From the NCBI GenBank assembly GCA_946494345.1, contig CAMMBX010000023.1:1-13943 (forward strand): 13,943 nt of DNA, written 5' to 3'. Positions 6,613 to 13,462 of the stretch are shown here, in pieces (position 1 is the stretch's first letter; every line of letters begins with the position of its first letter). The notes beneath the pieces are model-generated. The model was not told the DNA's origin and searched no databases. It was given only the letters and a program-made list of their open reading frames with translations. The DNA is from an uncultured Mycoplasmatota bacterium (GTDB lineage: Bacteria > Bacillota_I > Bacilli_A > RF39 > UBA660). Position numbers and translations under genes: made by a program.

Positions 6613-7398
6613 TTATACTATAAGAGTTCTAATTAAGATATATAACTTTGTCAATATTTTTTGATTAGTAGGCTTACTAATAATAAATTTAGGCTTAACC
6701 CTTTCTATTTCCCTAACAACAGAATCTACTAAATCACTATAATCACATTTTTCTAAAAGACTAAACATAATTCTTTGATATTTAGTCATACTTAAAGCTT
6801 TATCTCTAAATATATATTTATCTTTTTCTTTATTTTCTATCATTAAGTCATTAAAACCAGTTAAATATGCTCCTGGAAGTATCAAAGAAACACTTATATC
6901 GAGTCCTTGATATAATAGTTCAAGTCTTAAAGTCTTAGCAAGATTACATAAATATAGTTTAGAAGAAGTATAAGTCGATAAATATGGCAAAGGATAAAAA
7001 GCTGCCAAAGAAGATGTTAGAAAAACTTTACCTTTCTTTTTATTATTATTACAATATCTAAGATATCTCTGTAATAGTCTAAAATTTCCCTTAATATTAA
7101 CATCAATTACTTCATTAAATCTTTCATTAGATATCTCTAAGATGCTACCACCATTAGCAATAGAAGCATGAAGAACTAAACAATCTAGATCAAGATCATC
7201 TATAATATTAAAATTATTATTTAATAGATCTAAAACAACAGGAAACATAATTATTTTCTCTTGTTTTATCTTCTCTTCTAAAGTTTCTTTTTCATAAACT
7301 GTCCTACATCCTGCATATACAATATGACCACGTAAAGCTAACTTCTTTGCTAAACTATAACCTATATTGCTTCTAGCACCAGTTATCAAAATATTCAT
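6613..7398 (-). CDS. Short-chain dehydrogenase/reductase (SDR) family protein
   Basis: A classical-type SDR of 261 residues. The nucleotide-binding loop TGARSNIG (6-13) opens a Rossmann fold. The usual NNAG is replaced by HASIANGG (77-84). VNIKG (100-104) holds the structural Asn. The serine region TSSLAAF (128-134) precedes the catalytic YTSSK (Tyr143, Lys147). LPGAYLTGF follows as the substrate-loop PG motif. The substrate cannot be named. An Arg at position 9 and CR at 31-32 hint at NADPH use. The last part (about 240-261) is basic and hydrophobic (KLYILIRTLIV) and might touch the membrane. The start has GGTGAT at about 9 bases upstream. It lies 37 bases after the kinase, with a hairpin in between. 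Confidence 0.9.
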   Translation of the reverse strand: MNILITGARSNIGYSLAKKLALRGHIVYAGCRTVYEKETLEEKIKQEKIIMFPVVLDLLNNNFNIIDDLDLDCLVLHASIANGGSILEISNERFNEVIDVNIKGNFRLLQRYLRYCNNNKKKGKVFLTSSLAAFYPLPYLSTYTSSKLYLCNLAKTLRLELLYQGLDISVSLILPGAYLTGFNDLMIENKEKDKYIFRDKALSMTKYQRIMFSLLEKCDYSDLVDSVVREIERVKPKFIISKPTNQKILTKLYILIRTLIV

Positions 7399-7422
7399 AT
7401 TATCACCATTATTAATATAACC

Positions 7423-7450
7423 AAAAAAGACTCCATTATTTAGAAGTCTT
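7423..7450 (-). terminator. Weak terminator or attenuator at the end of the histidine kinase gene
   Basis: On the minus strand AAGACT (7450-7445), a 12-base loop containing the kinase stop codon, and AGTCTT (7432-7427) form a 6-bp hairpin followed by TTTT. It overlaps the last codons of the kinase gene. It could reduce read-through into the SDR and following genes rather than end the transcript. Confidence 0.5.
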
Positions 7451-8710
7451 CTTACTTATTATAAAGGATACACCTTTTTTCTCGTTTTTAACTTTAATAT
7501 CATAGTTCATTAGTAATAAGGTTTTCTTGACTATTGAAAGTCCTAATCCAAATTCACCCTTAATACCTTTCCGGAACGGAGTAAAGATTCCTTCAAGTAG
7601 AGTCTCATCAATATTAGGACCATCGTTATATAAGGTTAAACGGTTATTTTTGGCAGTAATTTTAATTGTGGATTCTGTATATCTCATAAAATTAGCTAAT
7701 AAGTTATCAATAACAGTTTCAAAATAATCATAAGTCCCATAGAATTTACTATTTTTATCAAAATTAACTATGAACTTAACATCTTTTCTTCGAAACTTAA
7801 ATTCTTTAATCGCAGTATTAATAATCTTTTCCATATCAACTAATTTATATTCCACGTTTTTATTATCTTTTAAATAATCTAATTTATTCAAATAAAGAAG
7901 TGAATGAACTTTTAATTCTAATTTGTCGGTTTGTTCGCTAATAACATCTATAACAGTATTAGCATCTTCAATTTTATCATTATAAGCTTCTATGTATGAT
8001 TTTATTACGGTGAGAGGTGTTTTAAAATCATGTGAAATATTTTGATACATTTGGTTACGGTACTCTTCTTGGTTCTTCAAAGAGATACGCATATCTTCAA
8101 TAGCCAATTCTAACGAACGCATTTCATCATCAATTTGAAATGATATACTATGATCGTAGTTATCATTATCAATATTATCTATTTTACTTTTAAGCTTTTC
8201 AATTTTACGGACTATAAAGCTTCCCCAGAAGATTAAGATAAGAGCAATTATAAGAAAAGCTAATATAACTACTGGTATTACGGCATCTAATATATCTTGT
8301 TTAGTTTTTTCTATATAAGTATCATTGGTAAGAGCTATTTTCGTAACATCATCATTATGGAGTGTATAATAATAATATATTTGATTTTTATATATAAATT
8401 TTCCGTAATTATCGGTAAAGGCACTCATGATTTCACTAACATTATCAAAGTCTATGATATCATGAATATTATCTGAATATGCAACAGTATTACCTATTTC
8501 ATAAAGGTAAGCAATCTCAGTCGTAACTAAGTCTTCATTAATATCTGATTGGACAAATTCAAGAGGTTCTCTTAAGTAACTATAAATATTACTTTCTGCT
8601 GATGGAACAATAACTTGCGGTAATATTATTCCTAAAGTTAAGAAGAAGGCTAGAAACACAATTATTATTAAAATTAATAACTGATGAGATAATTTATTAA
8701 ATATTTTCAT
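7436..8710 (-). CDS. Sensor histidine kinase
   Basis: A membrane sensor of 424 residues with the standard order: transmembrane helix 1 (about 10-36), an outside sensor domain of about 105 residues (37-141), transmembrane helix 2 (about 142-165), a HAMP linker (about 166-215), then the dimerisation domain NISHDFKTPLTVIKSYIEAY with phospho-acceptor His227. The ATP-binding domain has the N box DNLLANFMRYTES (335-347), G1 YNDGPN (361-366) and G2 FGLGLSIVKK (387-396). Its partner is the response regulator just upstream, whose stop is 2 bases before this ATG. The sensor domain is tyrosine- and acid-rich and matches no ligand family I know, so the signal is unknown. Confidence 0.95.
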   Translation of the reverse strand: MKIFNKLSHQLLILIIIVFLAFFLTLGIILPQVIVPSAESNIYSYLREPLEFVQSDINEDLVTTEIAYLYEIGNTVAYSDNIHDIIDFDNVSEIMSAFTDNYGKFIYKNQIYYYYTLHNDDVTKIALTNDTYIEKTKQDILDAVIPVVILAFLIIALILIFWGSFIVRKIEKLKSKIDNIDNDNYDHSISFQIDDEMRSLELAIEDMRISLKNQEEYRNQMYQNISHDFKTPLTVIKSYIEAYNDKIEDANTVIDVISEQTDKLELKVHSLLYLNKLDYLKDNKNVEYKLVDMEKIINTAIKEFKFRRKDVKFIVNFDKNSKFYGTYDYFETVIDNLLANFMRYTESTIKITAKNNRLTLYNDGPNIDETLLEGIFTPFRKGIKGEFGLGLSIVKKTLLLMNYDIKVKNEKKGVSFIISKKTSK

Positions 8711-8712
8711 AA

Positions 8713-9375
8713 TTAAGCCGATAGCCTATATCCATATCCATAAATAGAATTAACATTTAATAAAGGCATTTTCTTTCTAAGTCTTCTAACTAAATCATCA
8801 ACTGCTCTATCACTTCCAAAGTAATCATTCCCCCATATAGCAGTTAAGATATCTTCTCTTGAAAAACTTTTATTTATATTTTGAACTAATAATACAAGCA
8901 AATCAAATTCTAAGGTTGTAAGTTTAATTTCTTTATCTTTAATACTTACAATTCTCTTATCTAGATCAATTGTATAATCTAAATAATTTAATACTTTAGT
9001 TTCTTTAGTTTGATATACTCTTTTTATAATATTATTAACTCTTAAAACAAGTTCTTTACTAGAATAAGGTTTAGTAATGTAATCATCACTACCTAACTCA
9101 AGGCCTAAAATTCGATCCAAATCCTGATCTCGTGCTGATGTAAATATAACAGGAACAAGAGGATATTTTTCACGAATCGCTTTGATTACATCATAGCCAT
9201 TAACATCATCTCCTAACATAATATCTAAGAGCCAAACATCAACATCATTACCTATATAAGCAATAGCTTGGCTTCCCTTAGTAAAGGTAACAACATCGTA
9301 GCCTGCTTTTTCTAAGTACATTTTTACAACTGTTGCTAAATCAGTTTCATCTTCAACTAAACAAATCTTATACAT
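8713..9375 (-). CDS. OmpR/PhoB-family response regulator
   Basis: The 220-residue protein has an N-terminal receiver domain (about 1-115): acidic pair Glu8-Asp9, phospho-acceptor Asp51 in VWLLDIMLGDD, Ser80 in IFTSA, and Lys102 in YITKPYS. A C-terminal winged-helix DNA-binding domain follows (about 125-220), with KLTTLEFDLLVLLVQN, SREDILTAIWG and the recognition-helix region RAVDDLVRRLRKKM. It is activated by the kinase encoded next to it and controls transcription. The ATG at 9375 has the ribosome binding site AGGTGG close upstream. The long leader before it carries two mini-ORFs (9498-9512 and 9420-9434) and two -10 elements. Autoregulation is usual for the family but not shown here. Confidence 0.97.
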   Translation of the reverse strand: MYKICLVEDETDLATVVKMYLEKAGYDVVTFTKGSQAIAYIGNDVDVWLLDIMLGDDVNGYDVIKAIREKYPLVPVIFTSARDQDLDRILGLELGSDDYITKPYSSKELVLRVNNIIKRVYQTKETKVLNYLDYTIDLDKRIVSIKDKEIKLTTLEFDLLVLLVQNINKSFSREDILTAIWGNDYFGSDRAVDDLVRRLRKKMPLLNVNSIYGYGYRLSA

Positions 9376-9393
9376 AACACCACCTACCCCTAT

Positions 9394-9402
9394 AGTATAA
9401 CA
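9394..9402 (-). promoter_or_regulatory. Proximal extended -10 element of the response regulator gene
   Basis: The minus strand reads TGTTATACT, 18 bases before the ATG at 9375. No good -35 is present at normal spacing. A transcript from here would have a leader of only about 12 bases, just enough for the AGGTGG ribosome binding site, and would lack both mini-ORFs. Confidence 0.5.
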
Positions 9403-9417
9403 TTATTTTTTAGCTTT

Positions 9418-9432
9418 GCCTACAAAATAGGC
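9418..9432. repeat. Small inverted repeat overlapping mini-ORF 2
   Basis: GCCTA (9418-9422), loop CAAAA, TAGGC (9428-9432). It sits immediately upstream of the proximal -10 region and inside the second mini-ORF. It might be a regulator half-site pair or an RNA hairpin. Low certainty. Confidence 0.3.
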
Positions 9433-9434
9433 AT
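9420..9434 (-). CDS. Mini-ORF 2 (MPIL) in the two-component operon leader
   Basis: A strong ribosome binding site, AAAGGAG (9447-9441), lies 6 bases before ATG at 9434, but the frame holds only four codons, M P I L, then TAG. With mini-ORF 1 this is the second such unit in about 90 bases. It could be a leader peptide that controls downstream expression by ribosome occupancy, or the remnant of a lost gene. No protein product of this size could have an ordinary function. Confidence 0.35.
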   Translation of the reverse strand: MPIL

Positions 9435-9497
9435 ATCACTCTCCTTTCGTTCTTTTATTTATGTAAAAAAACTTTAGTTGTAAACGTATTTATCTTT

Positions 9498-9512
9498 CTA
9501 TTTTCTTAACAT
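9498..9512 (-). CDS. Mini-ORF 1 (MLRK) in the two-component operon leader
   Basis: AAAGGAAG (9526-9519) lies 6 bases before ATG at 9512. The frame reads M L R K and stops at TAG. A TGA-TATGAT extended -10 (9540-9548) lies about 30 bases further upstream, so this would be the first start codon on that transcript. The intergenic stretch 9376-9620 holds no longer gene. Confidence 0.35.
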   Translation of the reverse strand: MLRK

Positions 9513-9539
9513 TTACCACTTCCTTTCTTTTACATATTA

Positions 9540-9548
9540 ATCATATCA
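9540..9548 (-). promoter_or_regulatory. Distal extended -10 element for the two-component operon leader
   Basis: The minus strand reads TGATATGAT. A transcript starting near 9533 would have a leader of about 160 bases before the response regulator ATG, including both mini-ORFs. The -35 is weak (ATATTT). Confidence 0.4.
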
Positions 9549-9573
9549 ATTAATAGTGTAAAAAATATAAAAG

Positions 9574-9592
9574 AATTATGGGAAATTATGGG
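9574..9592. repeat. Short tandem repeat
   Basis: AATTATGGG occurs twice with a 10-base period (9574-9582 and 9584-9592), just past the surface-protein operon terminator. Probably of little meaning. Confidence 0.4.
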
Positions 9593-9622
9593 AAAAAGAA
9601 AAAAGAATCATAAAGATTCCTT
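9586..9622 (-). terminator. Terminator of the surface-protein operon
   Basis: On the minus strand AAGGAATC (9622-9615), loop TTTAT and GATTCTTT (9609-9602) pair over 8 bp with one G-U, followed by a T-rich run with single C and G breaks. It overlaps the stop codon of the second surface protein (9623-9621), so the gene ends inside the hairpin. Confidence 0.85.
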
Positions 9623-11474
9623 AATCAGCAAGTTCAATAGTAAATGGATTTTCTTTAGTGCCATCACCACTTGTTATTATAACATTTGATTTTAAATTTA
9701 AGGTAGGCTTAATACCATATGTATTATAATAATAACTATCGGTTGTATAACAATTACGATCAAGTCTACGAATATTTAAGGAGACATTTGATGGGGTTAA
9801 AGTCGCATAAACCGTACTGTTTGTTATTGTATCAAATTGTCCGGCCATTAATTCCCCTAGCCTTAATAATCCTACTTTAGCTTGGGTTGTTCTTGAAATT
9901 AATTCATTATTTGTTTCATCAGCATACTTTGCTAACTTATATGAAATACCATCTCCTACAGCACCTAAATACCAAGTAGTATTATCTTCTATCATTTCAA
10001 TATAATCATTACCTACATAGTTTGTTAGATATTCTCCATTTAAGAATGTACCTATTGTATTAGTACTTGAATAGTATACACTATCTCCAAATTCTAAAGT
10101 TTTAAAACTACCATTTTCTTTTAAAGGCTCGGCACTAGTTATCTTTGTCCCTACACCATTTTCATGGCTTACTATTCTGTATAAGTTATTTTCATCATTT
10201 CCAAATCTTATATATTCTCCACTATATCGACCTTTTAAGTATGCTCCTGATAAATTCTCATCATTATCTCCCAACAGTCTATATGGATCATCTACTGTTC
10301 CAGTTCCATCTACTATCTTTACATCACTTTTCAAATTAATTGATGGGCGAATGCCTACTGTTGTAATGGAAAAGCTATTATTTTCACTTGTATCAACAAT
10401 ACGCACATAAGTGGAATCATCATTTGGAGTTAAAGTCCACCAAATATGTCTAATATTTAAGTAGCTATTACTATAATTAGTATCACTATTAGTTGCTTGA
10501 TACTCATACATATTTAATAGTCCTACTGGATCTGTCACTACTGTTGTACCATTAGGCCTTGTTATATTTCCTAAACTTCTATTATCCATAGTAGCATCCC
10601 ATTTTGCATCCATTACTATAAATTTTTCTGAATCTCTTAAATTACCTAAGAAACCATCTACACTTGTATCATTTAACCACTCTTCCATATAACTACCTTC
10701 AAAAGCATTATTATTTTCTTCATTATATGAAATAGTACTTATATTCCACTGGGTTACAAGTTTAACTGTTTTATCTTCATTATTAACTGATACCGCTCTC
10801 CATAACTTACCACTATACCATATATAGTTATTTGGATCTTCTCCCGTTATAAAGGTATCTACTCCATCATCATATAGATTATCGCTAGGTATAGAAGCTA
10901 GTAATGTTTCTGATGTTGTCTTTCTTCCTTGAGTTGCTTCTACTCTTAATTTCCCTTTAAATGTTTTACCACTCGCTTCCTCAGTTGTGGCATCATAGTC
11001 TATCCATATTCTTAAAGTATAGTTTACTGTCTCATCAGGACTTATGGTTCCAAAGTCTACTCTTCTATTAGGGTTACTTCCCATACTAGTTAAATCTTTT
11101 GCATCGCTTACTTCATCATTTCTTGTTAGACTATATCTTATTGAAGCATCAGGCATCCTTGTTTCGTTAGTATCTAACTCTATATCATCTAGATATATTG
11201 TATAATCAGTATCTATATTTCCTTCATTAGTTAAACTAAAGTTAAAACCATTTAGATTCATTCCTTCACTATCTTCTAGTGGTATTATTTTTTCTAAAGT
11301 AAGTTCATTTCCTTCTGTTAAGGTTAAGTTAAGTGTTCCGGCTCTTACTATATATTCTTCTTGTCCTTGTAGAGTTGTTCTTAAATAAGCAAATGCTAAG
11401 CCTATTAAAAGAAGAACTATTATAACAATTCCTATTATTATAAATTTCTTATTATTTTTAATTGCTTCTTTCAT
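9621..11474 (-). CDS. TasA/camelysin-like surface protein with duplicated C-terminal domain
   Basis: The 617-residue protein starts with a basic stretch and one hydrophobic helix (about 11-30) ending AFAYLRT, like a SipW-type signal or anchor. The region to about 182 resembles the TasA/camelysin type: GTLNLTL, a DSEGM turn, SLTNEGNIDTDYTIYLDD, and the closing strand GKLRVEATQ. It matches the upstream protein over this range. Two copies of an about 190-residue domain follow (217-400 and 421-613). Each starts YIWYSGKLWRAVS or YIRFGNDENNLYRIVS, has VGLL and a TLTP strand, and ends GIRPSINLKSDVKI...GTGTVDDPYRL or GIKPTLNLKSNVII...GDGTKENPFTI. The domain is known to me from low-GC gut bacteria but has no assured function. 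ATG overlaps the upstream stop (TAATG), with a perfect AGGAGGT 7 bases before it. Confidence 0.75.
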   Translation of the reverse strand: MKEAIKNNKKFIIIGIVIIVLLLIGLAFAYLRTTLQGQEEYIVRAGTLNLTLTEGNELTLEKIIPLEDSEGMNLNGFNFSLTNEGNIDTDYTIYLDDIELDTNETRMPDASIRYSLTRNDEVSDAKDLTSMGSNPNRRVDFGTISPDETVNYTLRIWIDYDATTEEASGKTFKGKLRVEATQGRKTTSETLLASIPSDNLYDDGVDTFITGEDPNNYIWYSGKLWRAVSVNNEDKTVKLVTQWNISTISYNEENNNAFEGSYMEEWLNDTSVDGFLGNLRDSEKFIVMDAKWDATMDNRSLGNITRPNGTTVVTDPVGLLNMYEYQATNSDTNYSNSYLNIRHIWWTLTPNDDSTYVRIVDTSENNSFSITTVGIRPSINLKSDVKIVDGTGTVDDPYRLLGDNDENLSGAYLKGRYSGEYIRFGNDENNLYRIVSHENGVGTKITSAEPLKENGSFKTLEFGDSVYYSSTNTIGTFLNGEYLTNYVGNDYIEMIEDNTTWYLGAVGDGISYKLAKYADETNNELISRTTQAKVGLLRLGELMAGQFDTITNSTVYATLTPSNVSLNIRRLDRNCYTTDSYYYNTYGIKPTLNLKSNVIITSGDGTKENPFTIELAD

Positions 11475-13276
11475 TAGGCATTACCTCCTATTGCTGCTAC
11501 TAAGCGAAAAGAGCCATTTATACCAATTTCTCCTTTAACACCAGCATAGCTATAATAAAATAAACCGGCACCATTATTATCTCCATAATGGCCACTGTGT
11601 ACAAACCATGGGTAATTATTATTTATCATAGTATAATAATCTTGATACCATCCTGTTGCTTCTGATAAACTATGAGAAATACATTCATTTTCATTACATA
11701 CCATATTTGTATCAGAACTTGTATATTTATCATAATAAATTGAATCTGGCATTGTTATAAAGCCACTATTACCTACCATATCATTATAATTTCCCATTAC
11801 ATATTCCCATGAACCTCCACTCATATCATAGATTCCATAAATGTTTCCAGTAGTTGAAGCTCCGGTTCCATTTATATCTATATCATAAGTATATTGACAT
11901 CCATAATCAGTATTTCCATTACTTGGACTCCCGTAACTACAACCTGTTATATATTGGTCACTTTTATTTTGATATATTTCTTTATTAGCACCTGTAAAAT
12001 TAGTATTACCTAACTTTCCATATTTACTTTGGGATAAATAGGCAACTATGGCCCACTCACTATTCTTCATCATATGGGTATCAGTAATATCAGTGAAACC
12101 ATATCTATTTCTTTCATCATTCATTTTTAAGCTTACATTAAAAGCATTACTTACATTTATTCCTCTCCAACTTGTTACATTTGGCTTTATCATTGCATCT
12201 AATTCTGTTGTATTGCCTCCACCATATGGTGCACTAGGATTACTACTTGAAGTTTCAAACTTTCCTACCCAGATCCCACTTAATTCTTCATCACCAAAGG
12301 TAAAGGCATCGGGAGTATACCAACTATTATCTTTTATTCCATCATTTACTACATATTTAGCTGTTCCTCTATCTTTCTTATTCTCTGATACAAATTTTAT
12401 ATCTATCTCTCCTGGTAAGGCAAGAGTCGGTGTTGTATCTAAATACTCTCCTTGTTTTCCATAATAATTAGTTCCATCTTCACTACCTATACTGTAACTA
12501 TATCTTGGTATCCATACCCACATAGTTTCTATATCATCCATATTTACTACTGTTCCTATAGAGGCACTTTTATATGTATCTCTTGTTTCACTACTTACTG
12601 TTACAGCATTAGCCCACTCTCCGCTATCATAGTTATACCAATTATTATCTATATCTGTTTTTACCCAGTCATTTCCATTATATCTTACCGCTATCATTCC
12701 TTCATCTAGAATTGGTTCATTTGGTTTTACTTTCTCTTGAGATACTTCTACTCTTAACTTACCACTAAATACTTGTCCTGAATAGTTACCATCTACTTCA
12801 TCAGTTATCCAGAGATTTAAACTATAAGTATTTGTTCCTCCTCCTTCTATTGTTCCAGAATCTAACACTCTATTTGGATTAGTTCCTGTACTAGTTAGAA
12901 GTGAAGCACCAGTGCTTTTATTATTCTTTACTAAGTTATATTTTAAGTATTTATCATCTATTCTAGTATAACTATCACTTATAGTATTATCATCTAAATA
13001 GATTGTATAATCTACAGAATTGTTACCATTATTTCTTAACTCAAAGGTTGATGGTGTTAGTTTCATTCCCTCACTATCACTTAAACCTATGGCCTTATCT
13101 AAACTTATTCCTTCACTTGTTTCATTTAATACTAGGTCTAATTCTCCTATTTTTACTATTCCTTCTTTTCCAGTTAACTCTGTTCTAAAAAAAGCATAAC
13201 TTATCGCTATTACTAATATTATAATTATTATTATACTTATTACTATCGCTGTTATCTTTTTTCTTCTCTTTTCCAT
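11474..13276 (-). CDS. TasA/camelysin-like surface protein with FGE/C-type-lectin-like C-terminal domain
   Basis: The 600-residue protein has a basic start and a hydrophobic helix (about 9-28) ending ISYAFFRT, a likely SipW-type signal or membrane anchor. Residues 30-180 form the TasA-like half: GELDLVL, LSDSEGM (65-71), NNGNNSVDYTIYLDD (82-96), GKLRVEVSQ (172-180). A linker with MIAVRYNGNDWVKTD and IETMWVWIPRYSY (249-261) leads to the C-terminal part. There GIYDMSGGSWEYVMGN (481-496) and PWFVHSGHYGDNNGAGLFYY with ending INGSFRLV resemble formylglycine-generating-enzyme/C-type-lectin folds. Such domains often bind sugars or proteins, so adhesion is a fair inference. Cysteines at 446, 460, 527 and 532 could form disulfides. 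AGGAG precedes the ATG. It is the first gene of a two-gene operon. Confidence 0.75.
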   Translation of the reverse strand: MEKRRKKITAIVISIIIIIILVIAISYAFFRTELTGKEGIVKIGELDLVLNETSEGISLDKAIGLSDSEGMKLTPSTFELRNNGNNSVDYTIYLDDNTISDSYTRIDDKYLKYNLVKNNKSTGASLLTSTGTNPNRVLDSGTIEGGGTNTYSLNLWITDEVDGNYSGQVFSGKLRVEVSQEKVKPNEPILDEGMIAVRYNGNDWVKTDIDNNWYNYDSGEWANAVTVSSETRDTYKSASIGTVVNMDDIETMWVWIPRYSYSIGSEDGTNYYGKQGEYLDTTPTLALPGEIDIKFVSENKKDRGTAKYVVNDGIKDNSWYTPDAFTFGDEELSGIWVGKFETSSSNPSAPYGGGNTTELDAMIKPNVTSWRGINVSNAFNVSLKMNDERNRYGFTDITDTHMMKNSEWAIVAYLSQSKYGKLGNTNFTGANKEIYQNKSDQYITGCSYGSPSNGNTDYGCQYTYDIDINGTGASTTGNIYGIYDMSGGSWEYVMGNYNDMVGNSGFITMPDSIYYDKYTSSDTNMVCNENECISHSLSEATGWYQDYYTMINNNYPWFVHSGHYGDNNGAGLFYYSYAGVKGEIGINGSFRLVAAIGGNA

Positions 13277-13300
13277 TTTTTACTCCTCTCATCTTTAGTT

Positions 13301-13306
13301 AGTATA
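13301..13306 (-). promoter_or_regulatory. Possible -10 of the surface-protein operon
   Basis: TATACT lies 25 bases before the ATG at 13276. The -35 region (around 13324-13329, AACATA) is poor, so the promoter may need an activator. A 12-base palindrome lies about 60 bases upstream. Confidence 0.4.
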
Positions 13307-13365
13307 AACTATTTTTTTCTTTTTATGTTTAAAATTAACTGATTGTATAATTAGTTATATAACCA

Positions 13366-13377
13366 GTTTACGTAAAC
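13366..13377. promoter_or_regulatory. Palindrome GTTTACGTAAAC, candidate operator
   Basis: A perfect 12-base palindrome, about 60 bases upstream of the putative -10 of the surface-protein operon. Related TGTAAACG octamers occur in other non-coding stretches (9479-9486 upstream of the response regulator; 13482-13489). It could bind a dimeric regulator. Which one is unknown. Confidence 0.35.
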
Positions 13378-13381
13378 ACTA

Positions 13382-13413
13382 AAAAGAACTGAATATCACT
13401 ATCCAGTCCTTTT
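13382..13413 (-). terminator. Terminator-like hairpin after the G10 small unit
   Basis: On the minus strand AAAAGGACTG (13413-13404) and CAGTTCTTTT (13391-13382) pair over 10 bp, with one G-U, around a 12-base loop. Five T residues end the structure. It ends the small unit that starts near 13600 and insulates the surface-protein operon. Confidence 0.6.
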
Positions 13414-13448
13414 ATATTATGAAAGAAAGTTATACTATAGTTAGATAA

Positions 13449-13462
13449 GGTGTTTAAACACC
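13449..13462. repeat. 14-base palindrome GGTGTTTAAACACC beside the C10 tract
   Basis: A perfect palindrome whose right end runs into ten C residues (13461-13470). On the minus-strand RNA it would fold alone or compete with pairing to AACACCC at 13505-13499. Confidence 0.7.

Noticed and set aside
7527..7727. Plus-strand open frame of 66 codons
   Set aside because: Antisense to the ATP-binding domain of the histidine kinase, whose conserved motifs are intact on the other strand.
9574..9592. Start of a CRISPR or regulatory repeat array (AATTATGGG twice)
   Set aside because: Only two copies with a 10-base period and no spacers; it is simple AT-rich repetition after a terminator.
10145..10339. 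Plus-strand open frame of 64 codons, very rich in H and L
   Set aside because: Antisense shadow inside the second surface protein, with no initiation signals.
12048..12709. Two plus-strand open frames (12048-12464 and 12452-12709)
   Set aside because: Both are antisense to the first surface protein and have low-complexity composition, with no promoter or ribosome binding site.
13003..13188. Plus-strand open frame of 61 codons rich in L
   Set aside because: Antisense to the TasA-like region of the first surface protein, which is conserved with its paralogue.
865..13276. TGA read as tryptophan, as in Mycoplasma
   Set aside because: All genes reach normal length without in-frame TGA, and the Trp codons checked are TGG.
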